A stretch of 64,000 nucleotides of DNA, taken from the NCBI RefSeq assembly GCF_003116585.1, contig NZ_QEHM01000007.1:186001-250000 (forward strand), written 5' to 3'. The translations under genes and the position numbers were made by a program. The notes under the pieces are model-generated. The model saw nothing but the letters and a program-made list of their open reading frames with translations, made no database searches and was not told where the DNA came from. Every line of letters begins with the position of its first letter. Position 1 is the first letter of the stretch. This document shows positions 1 through 8,442 of this stretch, in pieces. Source of the stretch: Albibacillus kandeliae (GTDB lineage: Bacteria; Pseudomonadota; Alphaproteobacteria; Rhodobacterales; Rhodobacteraceae).

Positions 1-1390
1 TCGTTTCGGACAGGTAGATCAGACCGGCGGGACGATAGTCATCGACCGGCGAGGTGTTCCATTCGTACCCGAGGATCCCCGGCGACATGTCGAGCGCGCC
101 GCTCCCGGCGACGCTCGTGTCGCGCCAGAAGCGCAGGTTGGCGAACTCCTCCGGCACGTCGAGCGCGCCGCCGAATTCGCCGGTGCCGTCAGGGCCGAAG
201 AGCTGACCGGTCAGCGAGTTCTCGGCGCAGTTGCAGAGGTCGGGCTGGCCCGAAAGGGGAGGCCGGTCGGCCGCGTCCCCGGCGAGCGGGTTGTCGATGA
301 ACCGGTCGTCGCGCCAGGTGCCGGTCCAGATGTTGGTGGGATCGAGGTTGTAATAGTCGTCGGCGCCAGCGTTGGGGTCCGCGACGGCCCAGGTCTCCTT
401 GTAGCAGACCAGCGTCCGGTACTCCTGCCCGTCGATGGTGCTCGTCTCCCAACGGGTCTTCCAGTAGACTTCGTTGCCGCTCCAGAACAGGAGGTTGACG
501 CCCGCATCGCGGGCTTCCTCTACGTTGTAGCGCTGGTCGGCGGACCAGTATTCGTCGTGCCCGACCGAGATGAAGGCCTCGTATTTTTCGAGGTATTCGG
601 CCCCGAGCCGGTCGGTATCGACGCCGGAGATATAGGCGACGTCGTAGCCGTTCTGTTCAAGCCAGGAGATCGCCGCGTAATCTGCGCCGAACAGGTAGTC
701 CTGCGCGCCCGCTGCCGGACCGCCCTGTTCGCCGTTGATCCCACGGGTCACAAAGGGGCGGTTGTAGCTGACCGCATAGGCGCGATCCTCGGCATAGCCG
801 CCCGCGCCTTCGATCGTGGGGTTGTCGATCGTGCCGCTGCTGTCGCCGTAGAAGTTGGCGCCGATCTGACCGTTGTTGCCGATCCAGCCGTTGTAGGCGT
901 GCCAGGTCGTGTCGGAAGTTTGCAGGACGATATCTGCCTCGCGGTCGTCCTCGCGCACCACGAAGGGGATCTGGTTCACCTCGCCCTCGATGGGGTTGCC
1001 ATTGGCGTCGAGCCGCTGGAGGCGGGCAAGATAGACGCCGGACACGGCGTCGTCTGGCACGTCCCAGGTATCGGTGACGCTCCAGTTGCCGGCATCCGCC
1101 GTCCCGGTGGCCTCGATGAAGATCGCGTCCGGCTGCACCGTGGCGTTGGTATTGGTCCAGGAGGCCACCATGCGCGCGCCAGCGCCGTCATAGTAGCCGA
1201 GCCGGAAGATCTCGACCTTGTAGTCGCTGCCAGCTTCGTCGTTGACGTTGATCTTGAAATCGATCTCGTCCCCGGCGTTGACGCTCATGTCGGTGGCAAA
1301 GCCCTCGATATAGGTCGAATGTTCGACATCCCAGTAGGACTGGGGCATGCGTCCGTCCGTGCGGGCATTCTCGTCGACGATCTGGTTCAT
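1..1390 (-). CDS. N,N-dimethylformamidase large-subunit-like protein (partial, runs off the window)
   Basis: Open frame read by translating the minus strand; 463 residues are visible and the C-terminus lies outside the window. The N-terminal ~150 residues look like a beta-sandwich domain (VEIFRLGYYDGAG, then VSGVYLARL). The following part has GHDEYWS and, 28 residues on, NEVYWKTRWE, which I recognise from the N,N-dimethylformamidase beta/large-subunit C-terminal domain family, whose founding member is an iron amidohydrolase. No N-terminal signal peptide is seen. The start ATG overlaps the stop of the upstream COG0523 gene (ATGA), so the two are probably co-translated. Relatives are often large multidomain secreted proteins, so activity on formamides is uncertain. 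Confidence 0.75.
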   Translation of the reverse strand, partial: MNQIVDENARTDGRMPQSYWDVEHSTYIEGFATDMSVNAGDEIDFKINVNDEAGSDYKVEIFRLGYYDGAGARMVASWTNTNATVQPDAIFIEATGTADAGNWSVTDTWDVPDDAVSGVYLARLQRLDANGNPIEGEVNQIPFVVREDDREADIVLQTSDTTWHAYNGWIGNNGQIGANFYGDSSGTIDNPTIEGAGGYAEDRAYAVSYNRPFVTRGINGEQGGPAAGAQDYLFGADYAAISWLEQNGYDVAYISGVDTDRLGAEYLEKYEAFISVGHDEYWSADQRYNVEEARDAGVNLLFWSGNEVYWKTRWETSTIDGQEYRTLVCYKETWAVADPNAGADDYYNLDPTNIWTGTWRDDRFIDNPLAGDAADRPPLSGQPDLCNCAENSLTGQLFGPDGTGEFGGALDVPEEFANLRFWRDTSVAGSGALDMSPGILGYEWNTSPVDDYRPAGLIYLSET

Positions 1391-2697
1391 GCGAGGTCTC
1401 CAACCTTGAACGTGTTACCGAGGGGCGGTGAAGGTGGTGTCATTGGTCGCAGCGGGACCGGTGGTCTGCGGCGCGGCGGGGAGGTCGCGACACAGCAGGC
1501 GTCGAGTGCCGCGACGATCGCCGGTCGGTGCATCTGTTGTGTCCCGATAAAGACGATCTCTTGTCGCCGGTCGCCGTAGGGCGGGCTCCAGTGCTCTGAG
1601 ATGCGGGCGACCGCAGCGGGATCGGTTGGCCAGTGGGGGCGCGGGACAGACGCCCACCACCGGCCGGTCGCCCGGATCGAGCTCAGGCGGCCCGCCAGGC
1701 TGACTTCCATGACGGTTCCGGGCATCCGGGCGGTCCAGAAATGCCCCTTTGCGCGCAGGACGCCGTTGAAGAGGCAGGGCGCTCCGCCGCCGAACACGTG
1801 GCGGACGCGGTTCCAGTCGAACGGGGCCCGGGCGCGATAGACAAAGGACGAGAGGCCGTACTCTTCTGTCTCCGGCACGTGATCGGCAAAGCCGTTCAGT
1901 TCCTTGAACCAGAGGGCATGGCTGCGCGCGCGGGCCGGGTCGAACAGGCCGGTGCCGAGGATCTCCTCGGGCGCGACCGCGCCGTGATCGGTTTCGATCA
2001 GGCGCGCATCGGGGTTGAGCGCGCGGATGATGCGGCGGGCCTCTGCCGTGCGCGCTGGCCCGGCGGTTCCCACCTTGTTCAGGATGATGATGTCGGCGAA
2101 CTCGATCTGGTCGACCAGCAGTTCGACCAGCGTCCGGTCGTCCTGATCGTCGCGCGCCGTGGTGCGGTCGCGCAGGAACTCGTTGCTGTCATAGTCGGCC
2201 AGCAGGTTCGCGGCGTCGACCACCGTGACCATCGCGTCGAGTCGGGCCACTTCGGACAGGCTCGCCCGGGACTCGTCGCAGTATTCGAAGGTCGCCGCTA
2301 CGGGGAGCGGTTCGGAGATGCCGGTGGACTCGATCAGCAGGTGGTCGAAGCGCCCGGCCAGCGCCAGCCGCCGCACTTCGAGCAGGAGATCTTCGCGAAG
2401 GGTGCAACAGATACAGCCGTTCGTCAGTTCGACCAGAGTCTCCTCGGTCGCGCTGAGCCCCGCGCCTCCCGAGCGGATCAGATCGGCGTCGATGTTGACC
2501 TCGGACATGTCGTTGACGATCACCGCGACGCGCAGACCGCCCCGGTTGTTGAGAATGCGGTTGATCAGCGTGGTCTTGCCCGCCCCCAGAAAGCCGGAGA
2601 AGACCGTGGTCGGCAGCCGCGTGTCCCGCTTTTCGGGCGGCCGCGCCCAGGCGCCCCGCGTGAGCGTATGGCCGTTGTGGTGCGAGGTCATCGTCAT
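1387..2697 (-). CDS. COG0523 family GTPase / metallochaperone (CobW-like)
   Basis: 436 residues from an ATG with GGGAG seven bases upstream; a longer frame upstream lacks support. It has a Walker A motif (GFLGAGKTT, Lys41), the diagnostic metal-binding GCICC at residues 94-98, ESTGISEP switch region and LNK nucleotide-specificity motif, then a CobW C-terminal domain. A short His-rich start (HHNGH) may bind metal. Family members deliver Zn, Co or Fe to client enzymes or act under metal limitation. Coupling by a 4-bp overlap to a putatively iron-dependent DMFase-like protein suggests that protein as client; this is inference. I saw no clear Zur box in the 250 bases upstream. Confidence 0.88.
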   Translation of the reverse strand: MTMTSHHNGHTLTRGAWARPPEKRDTRLPTTVFSGFLGAGKTTLINRILNNRGGLRVAVIVNDMSEVNIDADLIRSGGAGLSATEETLVELTNGCICCTLREDLLLEVRRLALAGRFDHLLIESTGISEPLPVAATFEYCDESRASLSEVARLDAMVTVVDAANLLADYDSNEFLRDRTTARDDQDDRTLVELLVDQIEFADIIILNKVGTAGPARTAEARRIIRALNPDARLIETDHGAVAPEEILGTGLFDPARARSHALWFKELNGFADHVPETEEYGLSSFVYRARAPFDWNRVRHVFGGGAPCLFNGVLRAKGHFWTARMPGTVMEVSLAGRLSSIRATGRWWASVPRPHWPTDPAAVARISEHWSPPYGDRRQEIVFIGTQQMHRPAIVAALDACCVATSPPRRRPPVPLRPMTPPSPPLGNTFKVGDLA

Positions 2698-2947
2698 GGC
2701 TGTGCTCCCGACTGTCGCAGGGTGTGCATCTGGCTGTTCAGGGGGTGCGACATGCGCAGGCCGTGCCTGTTCGGGACTCGCGTTCGGACCCCTCCTCCGA
2801 GGCAATCAGTTTGCCGCCGGGCGCGTATGGGACAACCTGCGCCAAGGTCAGCCGGGTTCATCCTTTCGGCGTACCCCGGGGAGGCGTCCACACCTCCTTT
2901 CGACCAGCGGTTGTCCCGCTGGGTGGGGTCTTGGGGCGTCTGTTCGG
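2698..2947. other. Intergenic region between COG0523 gene and PCP gene
   Basis: About 250 bases between the PCP stop and the COG0523 start, both on the minus strand. It must hold the terminator of the polysaccharide operon and the promoter of the COG0523 operon. A short GGAGG/CCTCC inverted repeat lies near 2880-2897. I see no convincing promoter, U-tract terminator or metal-regulator box. Confidence 0.4.
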
Positions 2948-5167
2948 TCATCCCTTGTCTTCCTGTTGGCTGTCCGGGTGGAAGGCGTCCAGCCCCAGGC
3001 GGCGGCGCAGGTCGGGATGCCACGAGGCTCGCTGCCTGTGTGCGGAGGGCGCGACCGTATGGCGGTCCGTGAACCCGTAGCGGCGGTGCTTGCCCGGGAT
3101 GACGCCGACGATCAGCGAGAAGGCCTGCGGCACACTCAGCTTGGTCAGCAGACCCGCCGCGAGTTCGACCACGTTGCGGGGCGTGTGGCCCCATCTGAGC
3201 ACCACGAGGACGGGACCGCCGAGCCGCAGATAGCGGATCGCGCCGGGACCGAGCAGCGGCGGGGCGTTCACGATGGTAAAGACCTTCTCGAACTCGGCGT
3301 CCTCGATGACTTCGTGGAGCGCCACCGAGATGTCCTCGTCGCACTGCCGCGCAAGGTCCGAGAGATAGCGCCGCATGACACCGTGCCGTGGCTGCGGGTG
3401 AAGCTCTTCGATGGGCGAGTCGGGGGTAATGTCGGCCACGACGGGTGGGCTCGTCTCGATCAGTTGCACCTGCCGACCGGTCGCAGCAATCTCGATCGCG
3501 ATCCACTCTGCGACGGGCAGGGTCATGTCCTGCTCGCGCAGGGCGCAGACGGTCAGGACCTGCGGCAGACGATCACCCGACGCGCTTTCCATCAACATCA
3601 GCATGTCCCGCAGGTTCTCGGCGTGGGGCGTGGTGGCGCGGGCCCCGAGGTCGGACGCCATCGATGCGCGCTGTTCCGGAGTAAGTTCGGACCAGAGGCC
3701 GACGGGCGACAGCTGCGGCAGGTGGGTCAGTTGCTCGTGGCTGCGGATTCCCTTGTCACGCAGTTCGGCGATGGCCGCGATCAGCAGCGAGATCAGCAGA
3801 GCGCCGAGGGCGGTGCCCAGCAGGTAGATCTTGCGGCCCGGGCCGAGAGGATCGAGCGGCACGGTCGCCGGTGTCAGCACCTCGAGCGAGACGGGGGCCA
3901 GCCGGGCCTGCGACATCAGCAGCTGCTTGCGATGTTCGAGATCCGCGAGGGACTGCTCCCGCGCCTGCAGCAGTTCGGTCTGTTCCTTGATGCGGGGCGT
4001 GGCGATCTGGATGGCGGACAGTCGCTTCTGTGCATCCTCGGAACCGATGGCGAGCCGTTCCAACTCCACCAGGATCGCCGCGTCTCGCTGTTCCAGCGCC
4101 CGGTCGTAGGCCAACAGCGCCTTGTGGATGTCCACCCGCATCTCGGCGACCCGTGCCATGCGGCGCATCACCGTTTCGTGGTTTTCGCCATAGACCAGCG
4201 TGAGCCGTTCCAGCTCTCGCACCTCGGACTTCAGATCCTGCCGCAGGGCAACGAGGGCCGAGGGTTCGGCAAGCGCGGTGGACTCGGGGTTCTCCAGCGC
4301 CTCCTTGATGGAGCGGCGGTTGTTGGTGATCTCGAAACTCTGCTGCGCGAGATCGGCCTGACGGCCCTGGATCGCCATCAGGAGGTTGGAGGCCGCTTCC
4401 TCCGTCGCGCCGCCACCGGATTCCTCGCCACGCAGGAAGGCCTCGAGATCCGAGCGGATCTGGGTCACGTAGGCGCGTTCGAACACCAGCCGTTTTTCAA
4501 GCCATGCGGCTGTTTCGCCGATCTCGCTCTGCCATCGGGCCGTGCGTTGCGCGATGTAGGTATCGGCCACTGCCTGCGGCACCTCGGCGGCGAGCACGGG
4601 ATCGCGCGAGACGAAGCCTATGGAAATCACGTTGTTGCCGCTCGGTCGCGTTACCGACAGCACCTTGGCGAAGGCGCGGGCGACCTGATCGGCCCCGTCC
4701 TCGCCACCGGCCGCGTCGTCACCGCCGCCGGTCAGCGCCGACCGCAGGGACGCCGCCATGCGATGAAGCAACCCGTCCGATGATTCCAGCGCGCGGTTGA
4801 ATTCCTCTCTCTGGTCCAGATCGAACTGGCGGATGACGGCATCCGCGACATCGCGCGAGAGGATGCGCTCCACCTCGCTGTTCAGGTCGAAGCTCACCTG
4901 ACGCCCGTCGAGACCCGCCGTCAGCGAGAGGGCGGGCGCGGGCGAGGCCAGCACGCGCATCCCGGCATAGTAGACCTTGTGGGTGGCGAGGATGGCCGGC
5001 AGCGCGAGCAGGCAGATCAGCAGGATCAGCCCGCCGATCAGGGCCGATCGCCTAAGCAGGATCCGGTAGATATTGATCCATGCCGTTCCATCGTCCGGAA
5101 CGGCATGGATCTCGGGGGCGGCCAGCGAAAGGGGTTGAGCGGGCGGGAACTTGGTCGACGTGTTCAT
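2948..5167 (-). CDS. Polysaccharide chain-length determinant (PCP/Wzz-ExoP type) with degenerate BY-kinase-like domain
   Basis: 739 residues. The start ATG overlaps the stop of the preceding glycosyltransferase (ATGA). Inner-membrane polysaccharide co-polymerase layout: cytoplasmic N-terminus, TM1 about residues 41-62, a large periplasmic coiled-coil part rich in Glu/Gln/Arg, and TM2 about 445-468. Next comes a cytoplasmic domain in the position of the ExoP/Wzc tyrosine autokinase. There the Walker A position reads LTVCALREQDMTLPVAEW, without GxGK(S/T), the Walker A' strand reads VQLIETSP instead of LLIDxD, and only the NAPPLL remnant near the Walker B position is recognisable. The C-terminal tail has no tyrosine cluster. 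It probably sets chain length but cannot be an active kinase. Confidence 0.85.
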   Translation of the reverse strand: MNTSTKFPPAQPLSLAAPEIHAVPDDGTAWINIYRILLRRSALIGGLILLICLLALPAILATHKVYYAGMRVLASPAPALSLTAGLDGRQVSFDLNSEVERILSRDVADAVIRQFDLDQREEFNRALESSDGLLHRMAASLRSALTGGGDDAAGGEDGADQVARAFAKVLSVTRPSGNNVISIGFVSRDPVLAAEVPQAVADTYIAQRTARWQSEIGETAAWLEKRLVFERAYVTQIRSDLEAFLRGEESGGGATEEAASNLLMAIQGRQADLAQQSFEITNNRRSIKEALENPESTALAEPSALVALRQDLKSEVRELERLTLVYGENHETVMRRMARVAEMRVDIHKALLAYDRALEQRDAAILVELERLAIGSEDAQKRLSAIQIATPRIKEQTELLQAREQSLADLEHRKQLLMSQARLAPVSLEVLTPATVPLDPLGPGRKIYLLGTALGALLISLLIAAIAELRDKGIRSHEQLTHLPQLSPVGLWSELTPEQRASMASDLGARATTPHAENLRDMLMLMESASGDRLPQVLTVCALREQDMTLPVAEWIAIEIAATGRQVQLIETSPPVVADITPDSPIEELHPQPRHGVMRRYLSDLARQCDEDISVALHEVIEDAEFEKVFTIVNAPPLLGPGAIRYLRLGGPVLVVLRWGHTPRNVVELAAGLLTKLSVPQAFSLIVGVIPGKHRRYGFTDRHTVAPSAHRQRASWHPDLRRRLGLDAFHPDSQQEDKG

Positions 5168-6276
5168 GCCGATCTCGGGACAGGAGCGGCGGCATGAAGG
5201 TGATCGGCGAGCAGTTCCTCGAACGCTCTCGCATAGCCCTCGATGTCGAAGCGGGACAGAAACAATGCGCGGCCAGCCTTGCCGAGGCGCGCGCGCAGGT
5301 CGGGGTCCGCGACCAGGCGGGCCAGGGCGCGGGCCAGAGCCTCGCAATCTCCCGGCGGGACCAGCAGGCAGGTTTCGCCGTCGACCAGGACCTCGCCCTG
5401 TGCGCCGACAGGCGTCGTGACGACCGCCAGTCCCTGCGCGAGCCCTTCCAGCACAGCCATTGCGAAACCCTCCGCATGAGACGGTAAAACAAGGATATCG
5501 GCCCGGGCGCGGAGGCGTGCCGCCTCGTCCGCGTCGACCCAGCCGGTCAGGTGGACCTGCGACGACAACCCAAGGCTCTCGGCGTCCGCGCGGTAGGTTT
5601 CGACCGATCCGTCGCCAGCGAGCGTTGCGTGCCAGTTGCCGCCCGCCATCAGCGGGTCGCTCAGCGCGGCGAAGAGTTCCGGCACACCTTTGCGCGGTCC
5701 CAGTTGCCCGAGGAAGATGATCTCGACCGTGGCGCTTCCCCCCGGTACGCGTGGCCCCGGGTCGGGGACGCAATTGCGCAGCAGGGCGATCCGCTCGGCG
5801 GGGACACCGAGCGCGCGGTTGACAGTCTCGCGGTCGCGGTGCCCCAGAACGATCACGCGTTCGGCATTCTGGAACAGCGATCGGAGCCTGTGGCGTTGCC
5901 ATCTCGATCGGCGGGCCAGATCCTGCGCGTAGTCATAGTCGTGCAGGTGCAGGACATAGGGCGCCCGGAGCAGGCGTGCCCAGTGCCCAAGGACGAGCTT
6001 GCGCACGGTGCTGCCGCGACCAGCGATATGGAAGTGGTGAAGGGTCGGATGGCCGCGGAGGCTGTCGGCAACCAGCACGGACATCGCATGAACGAGGTGA
6101 GCGGGGGAGCGCAGGATGCTGAGGCGTGGGCCCCGGGTGTCGACGACCCTGTGGTCAAAGCCGGTGCTCCGGGACGAGAGGATGTAGCCCACGAGCCGGC
6201 CGATACCACCTCCGTGCTCGGCACCTCCAGCGACGTAGTGCCTTATGCGTGGCGCTCCTGATGCCGCTCGAGACAT
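5164..6276 (-). CDS. Glycosyltransferase family 4-like protein
   Basis: 370 residues from an ATG preceded by AAGGG six bases away; longer starts exist up to 6348 but lack a better ribosome site. GT-B fold: N-terminal acceptor half with HLHDYDYAQDLAR, C-terminal nucleotide-sugar half with FLGQLGPRKG and the family EX7E element in HAEGFAMAVLEGLAQG. It transfers a sugar to the lipid-linked repeat unit at the inner membrane. Second-last gene of the minus-strand polysaccharide operon, overlapping the PCP gene by 4 bp; it follows another glycosyltransferase after a gap of about 95 bases. Donor and acceptor cannot be told from the sequence. Confidence 0.85.
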   Translation of the reverse strand: MSRAASGAPRIRHYVAGGAEHGGGIGRLVGYILSSRSTGFDHRVVDTRGPRLSILRSPAHLVHAMSVLVADSLRGHPTLHHFHIAGRGSTVRKLVLGHWARLLRAPYVLHLHDYDYAQDLARRSRWQRHRLRSLFQNAERVIVLGHRDRETVNRALGVPAERIALLRNCVPDPGPRVPGGSATVEIIFLGQLGPRKGVPELFAALSDPLMAGGNWHATLAGDGSVETYRADAESLGLSSQVHLTGWVDADEAARLRARADILVLPSHAEGFAMAVLEGLAQGLAVVTTPVGAQGEVLVDGETCLLVPPGDCEALARALARLVADPDLRARLGKAGRALFLSRFDIEGYARAFEELLADHLHAAAPVPRSA

Positions 6277-6370
6277 GTGATACCCTTGTATACTCATGGA
6301 GTTGCGTGACGTTTGACCCATTACGAAGCCACGGCGCCCGGCAGGCAATCTGCGCCCTTGGTTGACCGAC

Positions 6371-7492
6371 TTATCCTTTTGGGTGAGTGGCCCGCCGCCG
6401 ATTGATCATCTCGTTGTAAAGTGCCGTTGCCGATGCACCGATCGTGCAGGGGGCGTTCTGACCTTCCGACCAGTCGAGCGCGTTCTTTCCCAGCCGGGCG
6501 CGCAGTTCCGGATTCTTGCCCAGTTGTACCAGCGCGCGGGCCAGGGCCTCGGGGTCGCGCGGAGGAACCACCAGCCCCAGGCCGTTAGGTTCGACCGTCG
6601 CCCGCAGTTCACCGACATCGGTGACCACCACGGGCTTTCCGAAGGTGGTCGCCACGTGCAGCACACCGCTTTGCGAGGCCTCGTCGTAGGGCAGGACGAC
6701 GAGATCGGCGTCGGTGAAGAGTTGTGCGGTCTCGCGATCCTCGATGAAGCCGCGCCGGATGTCGTATCGGGCAGGGTCGCCCATGAGGTGCGCAGCCATT
6801 TGGGGGTCGTCCCCGCGCCCGGCAATCACGACCCGGAGGTTGGGCAGCGCATCGCCCACCAGCGCCTCGGCGCGGAGCAGCGTCTGAAGCCCCTTGTAGG
6901 CGAAGATCCGGCCGAACAGCAGAACCACGAACTCGTCCGCCGGGCGTCGGCGGGTCATGCCCAGGTAACCGGCAAGGTCGGCATAGCGGCGGATCGCCGG
7001 GTGCGGCAGGACATGGACCTGCGTGGCGGGTTTGCCAAAGGCACCTGCGGCGGCGGAGCGCAGCGTTTCACCGTGAACGATCAGGTGATCCGATTGCCGC
7101 GCGAACATCCGCGCGCCCCAACCCGGAAGCTGCGTCGTCTCGCGGTCGCCGGGGTGCACGGCCACGTCGTGGACCGTGGTCACCAGCGTGGGAGGAGACC
7201 AGAAGGGCACGGCGGCATTGAGCCAGAGCGTGGTATTGCTCAGCACGTGGAGGATATCGGGCCGGAGGGCCCGGATCCGGCGAGTCAGGCAGGTCAGGAA
7301 GGCCGGGTTCCTCAGGCTGCGGGTGCGCGGCCAATCCAGCAGTTCGACCCGGACACGGGGGTCGATCCAGTCGCTCAGGCTCTCGTAGCGGGACTTGGGC
7401 AGGATGGCGGTGGTTTCGACGTGGGAGGCCAGCCCGTTGGCAAAGGCGATCGTGTAGTCGATCGGTTCCGAGTTGAGCAGAACAACCCTCAT
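6371..7492 (-). CDS. Glycosyltransferase family 4-like protein
   Basis: 373 residues. GT-B protein with the N-terminal start MRVVLLNSEPIDYTIAFANGL, acceptor-side TVHDVAVHPGD, and the donor-side LLFGRIFAYKGLQTLL followed by VVLPYDEASQSGVLHVATTF. The classic first Glu of EX7E is replaced in this region, which occurs in some GT4 subgroups. Its ATG overlaps the stop of the GT2 gene upstream. Role: addition of one sugar of the exopolysaccharide repeat; specificity unknown. Confidence 0.85.
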   Translation of the reverse strand: MRVVLLNSEPIDYTIAFANGLASHVETTAILPKSRYESLSDWIDPRVRVELLDWPRTRSLRNPAFLTCLTRRIRALRPDILHVLSNTTLWLNAAVPFWSPPTLVTTVHDVAVHPGDRETTQLPGWGARMFARQSDHLIVHGETLRSAAAGAFGKPATQVHVLPHPAIRRYADLAGYLGMTRRRPADEFVVLLFGRIFAYKGLQTLLRAEALVGDALPNLRVVIAGRGDDPQMAAHLMGDPARYDIRRGFIEDRETAQLFTDADLVVLPYDEASQSGVLHVATTFGKPVVVTDVGELRATVEPNGLGLVVPPRDPEALARALVQLGKNPELRARLGKNALDWSEGQNAPCTIGASATALYNEMINRRRATHPKG

Positions 7493-8442
7493 GATGTGTC
7501 GACCTGCCCCGCTGTTTCAGTCCGGTCCTGGCGGAGCGCGGCCATCGCGCCGAGGATGGCGCGCAGGCGGCGCAGCACATTGGGCTCACCCGCATCGAGC
7601 AGTCCGAGTCGCGCGAGTTCAAGCGGACGCAGCGCGCCGGGGCGGCCCAGCCGGGCGGCGGCGACCTGATAGTCGAAATGGTCGCGCAACCTGACCCTTC
7701 CGCGCATCTGGCGGGACGCGAGGAAGGTGTTGGTGATCCTGACGGTGTGCTCCCAGTGCGCCATGCGACGCGCCAGCATCCCGGCGTCATCCTGCGCGCG
7801 GAACCACGCGTTGTTGTGGATGCGATAGCAGGCCAGCGGCCGGGGCAGCGCGACCACGGGAGAGATCATCGGCAGGATACCGGTGATCCAAGCATCGGCG
7901 GAAATGCTGAAGTCTCCGGGTATGTTGCCCGCGTTGCGCCAAAGCGACTGGCGGACCGCGAGCGAGCTGGTCATGGGAAAGGGCCAACGGCCGCCGCTGC
8001 GCTGGAGACGCGGGCCAAGGTCGCCCTGACAGAGCGACCGGGGGATGGCCGAAAAGGCGGGCGAGCCGTCGGAATAGACGGGCTGCAGACGGTGATAGAC
8101 GATCCCCGCCTTTGGGGAGCTGTCGAACGCGTCGAGGACGGAGAGCAGCTTGCCCGGCAGAAACCAGTCGTCGGCATCGAGAAAGGCCAGTATCGGGGCC
8201 TCGGCCATTGCCACGCCGCTGTTGATTGCGCGGGCCTGTCCACCGTTCGGCTGGAAATGCGCGCGCACCGCACTGCCGAAACCGCGAATGACGTCGCCCG
8301 AGTCGTCGGTGGAGCCGTCGTCCACCACGATAACCTCGGCCTTCACGTCCTTCTGGTCGAGCGCCGACTCGATCGCCTGGCCGACGAACTGTCCGTAATT
8401 GTAGTTGTTGATGACGACGCTGATATCCGGCGATCGGGTCAT
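7489..8442 (-). CDS. Glycosyltransferase family 2
   Basis: 317 residues. GT-A fold signs: SVVINNYNYGQFVGQAIESAL at the start, DDGSTDDSGD for nucleotide binding and DADDW as the DxD metal motif, then a variable C-terminal half without obvious membrane helices. Inverting transferase of the repeat-unit assembly. It overlaps the upstream OPX gene and the downstream GT4 gene by 4 bp each, so it lies inside one translationally coupled unit. Confidence 0.88.
   Translation of the reverse strand: MTRSPDISVVINNYNYGQFVGQAIESALDQKDVKAEVIVVDDGSTDDSGDVIRGFGSAVRAHFQPNGGQARAINSGVAMAEAPILAFLDADDWFLPGKLLSVLDAFDSSPKAGIVYHRLQPVYSDGSPAFSAIPRSLCQGDLGPRLQRSGGRWPFPMTSSLAVRQSLWRNAGNIPGDFSISADAWITGILPMISPVVALPRPLACYRIHNNAWFRAQDDAGMLARRMAHWEHTVRITNTFLASRQMRGRVRLRDHFDYQVAAARLGRPGALRPLELARLGLLDAGEPNVLRRLRAILGAMAALRQDRTETAGQVDTS

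Noticed and set aside
2225-4783. 852-codon plus-strand frame antisense to the COG0523 and PCP genes
   Set aside because: High-GC shadow frame: no family resemblance, Arg/Gln/His-rich composition, fully covered by two genes with clear motifs.
5168-5902. Upstream extension of the PCP frame
   Set aside because: Arg/Pro-rich and overlapping the glycosyltransferase gene; the ATGA start at 5167 fits the operon.
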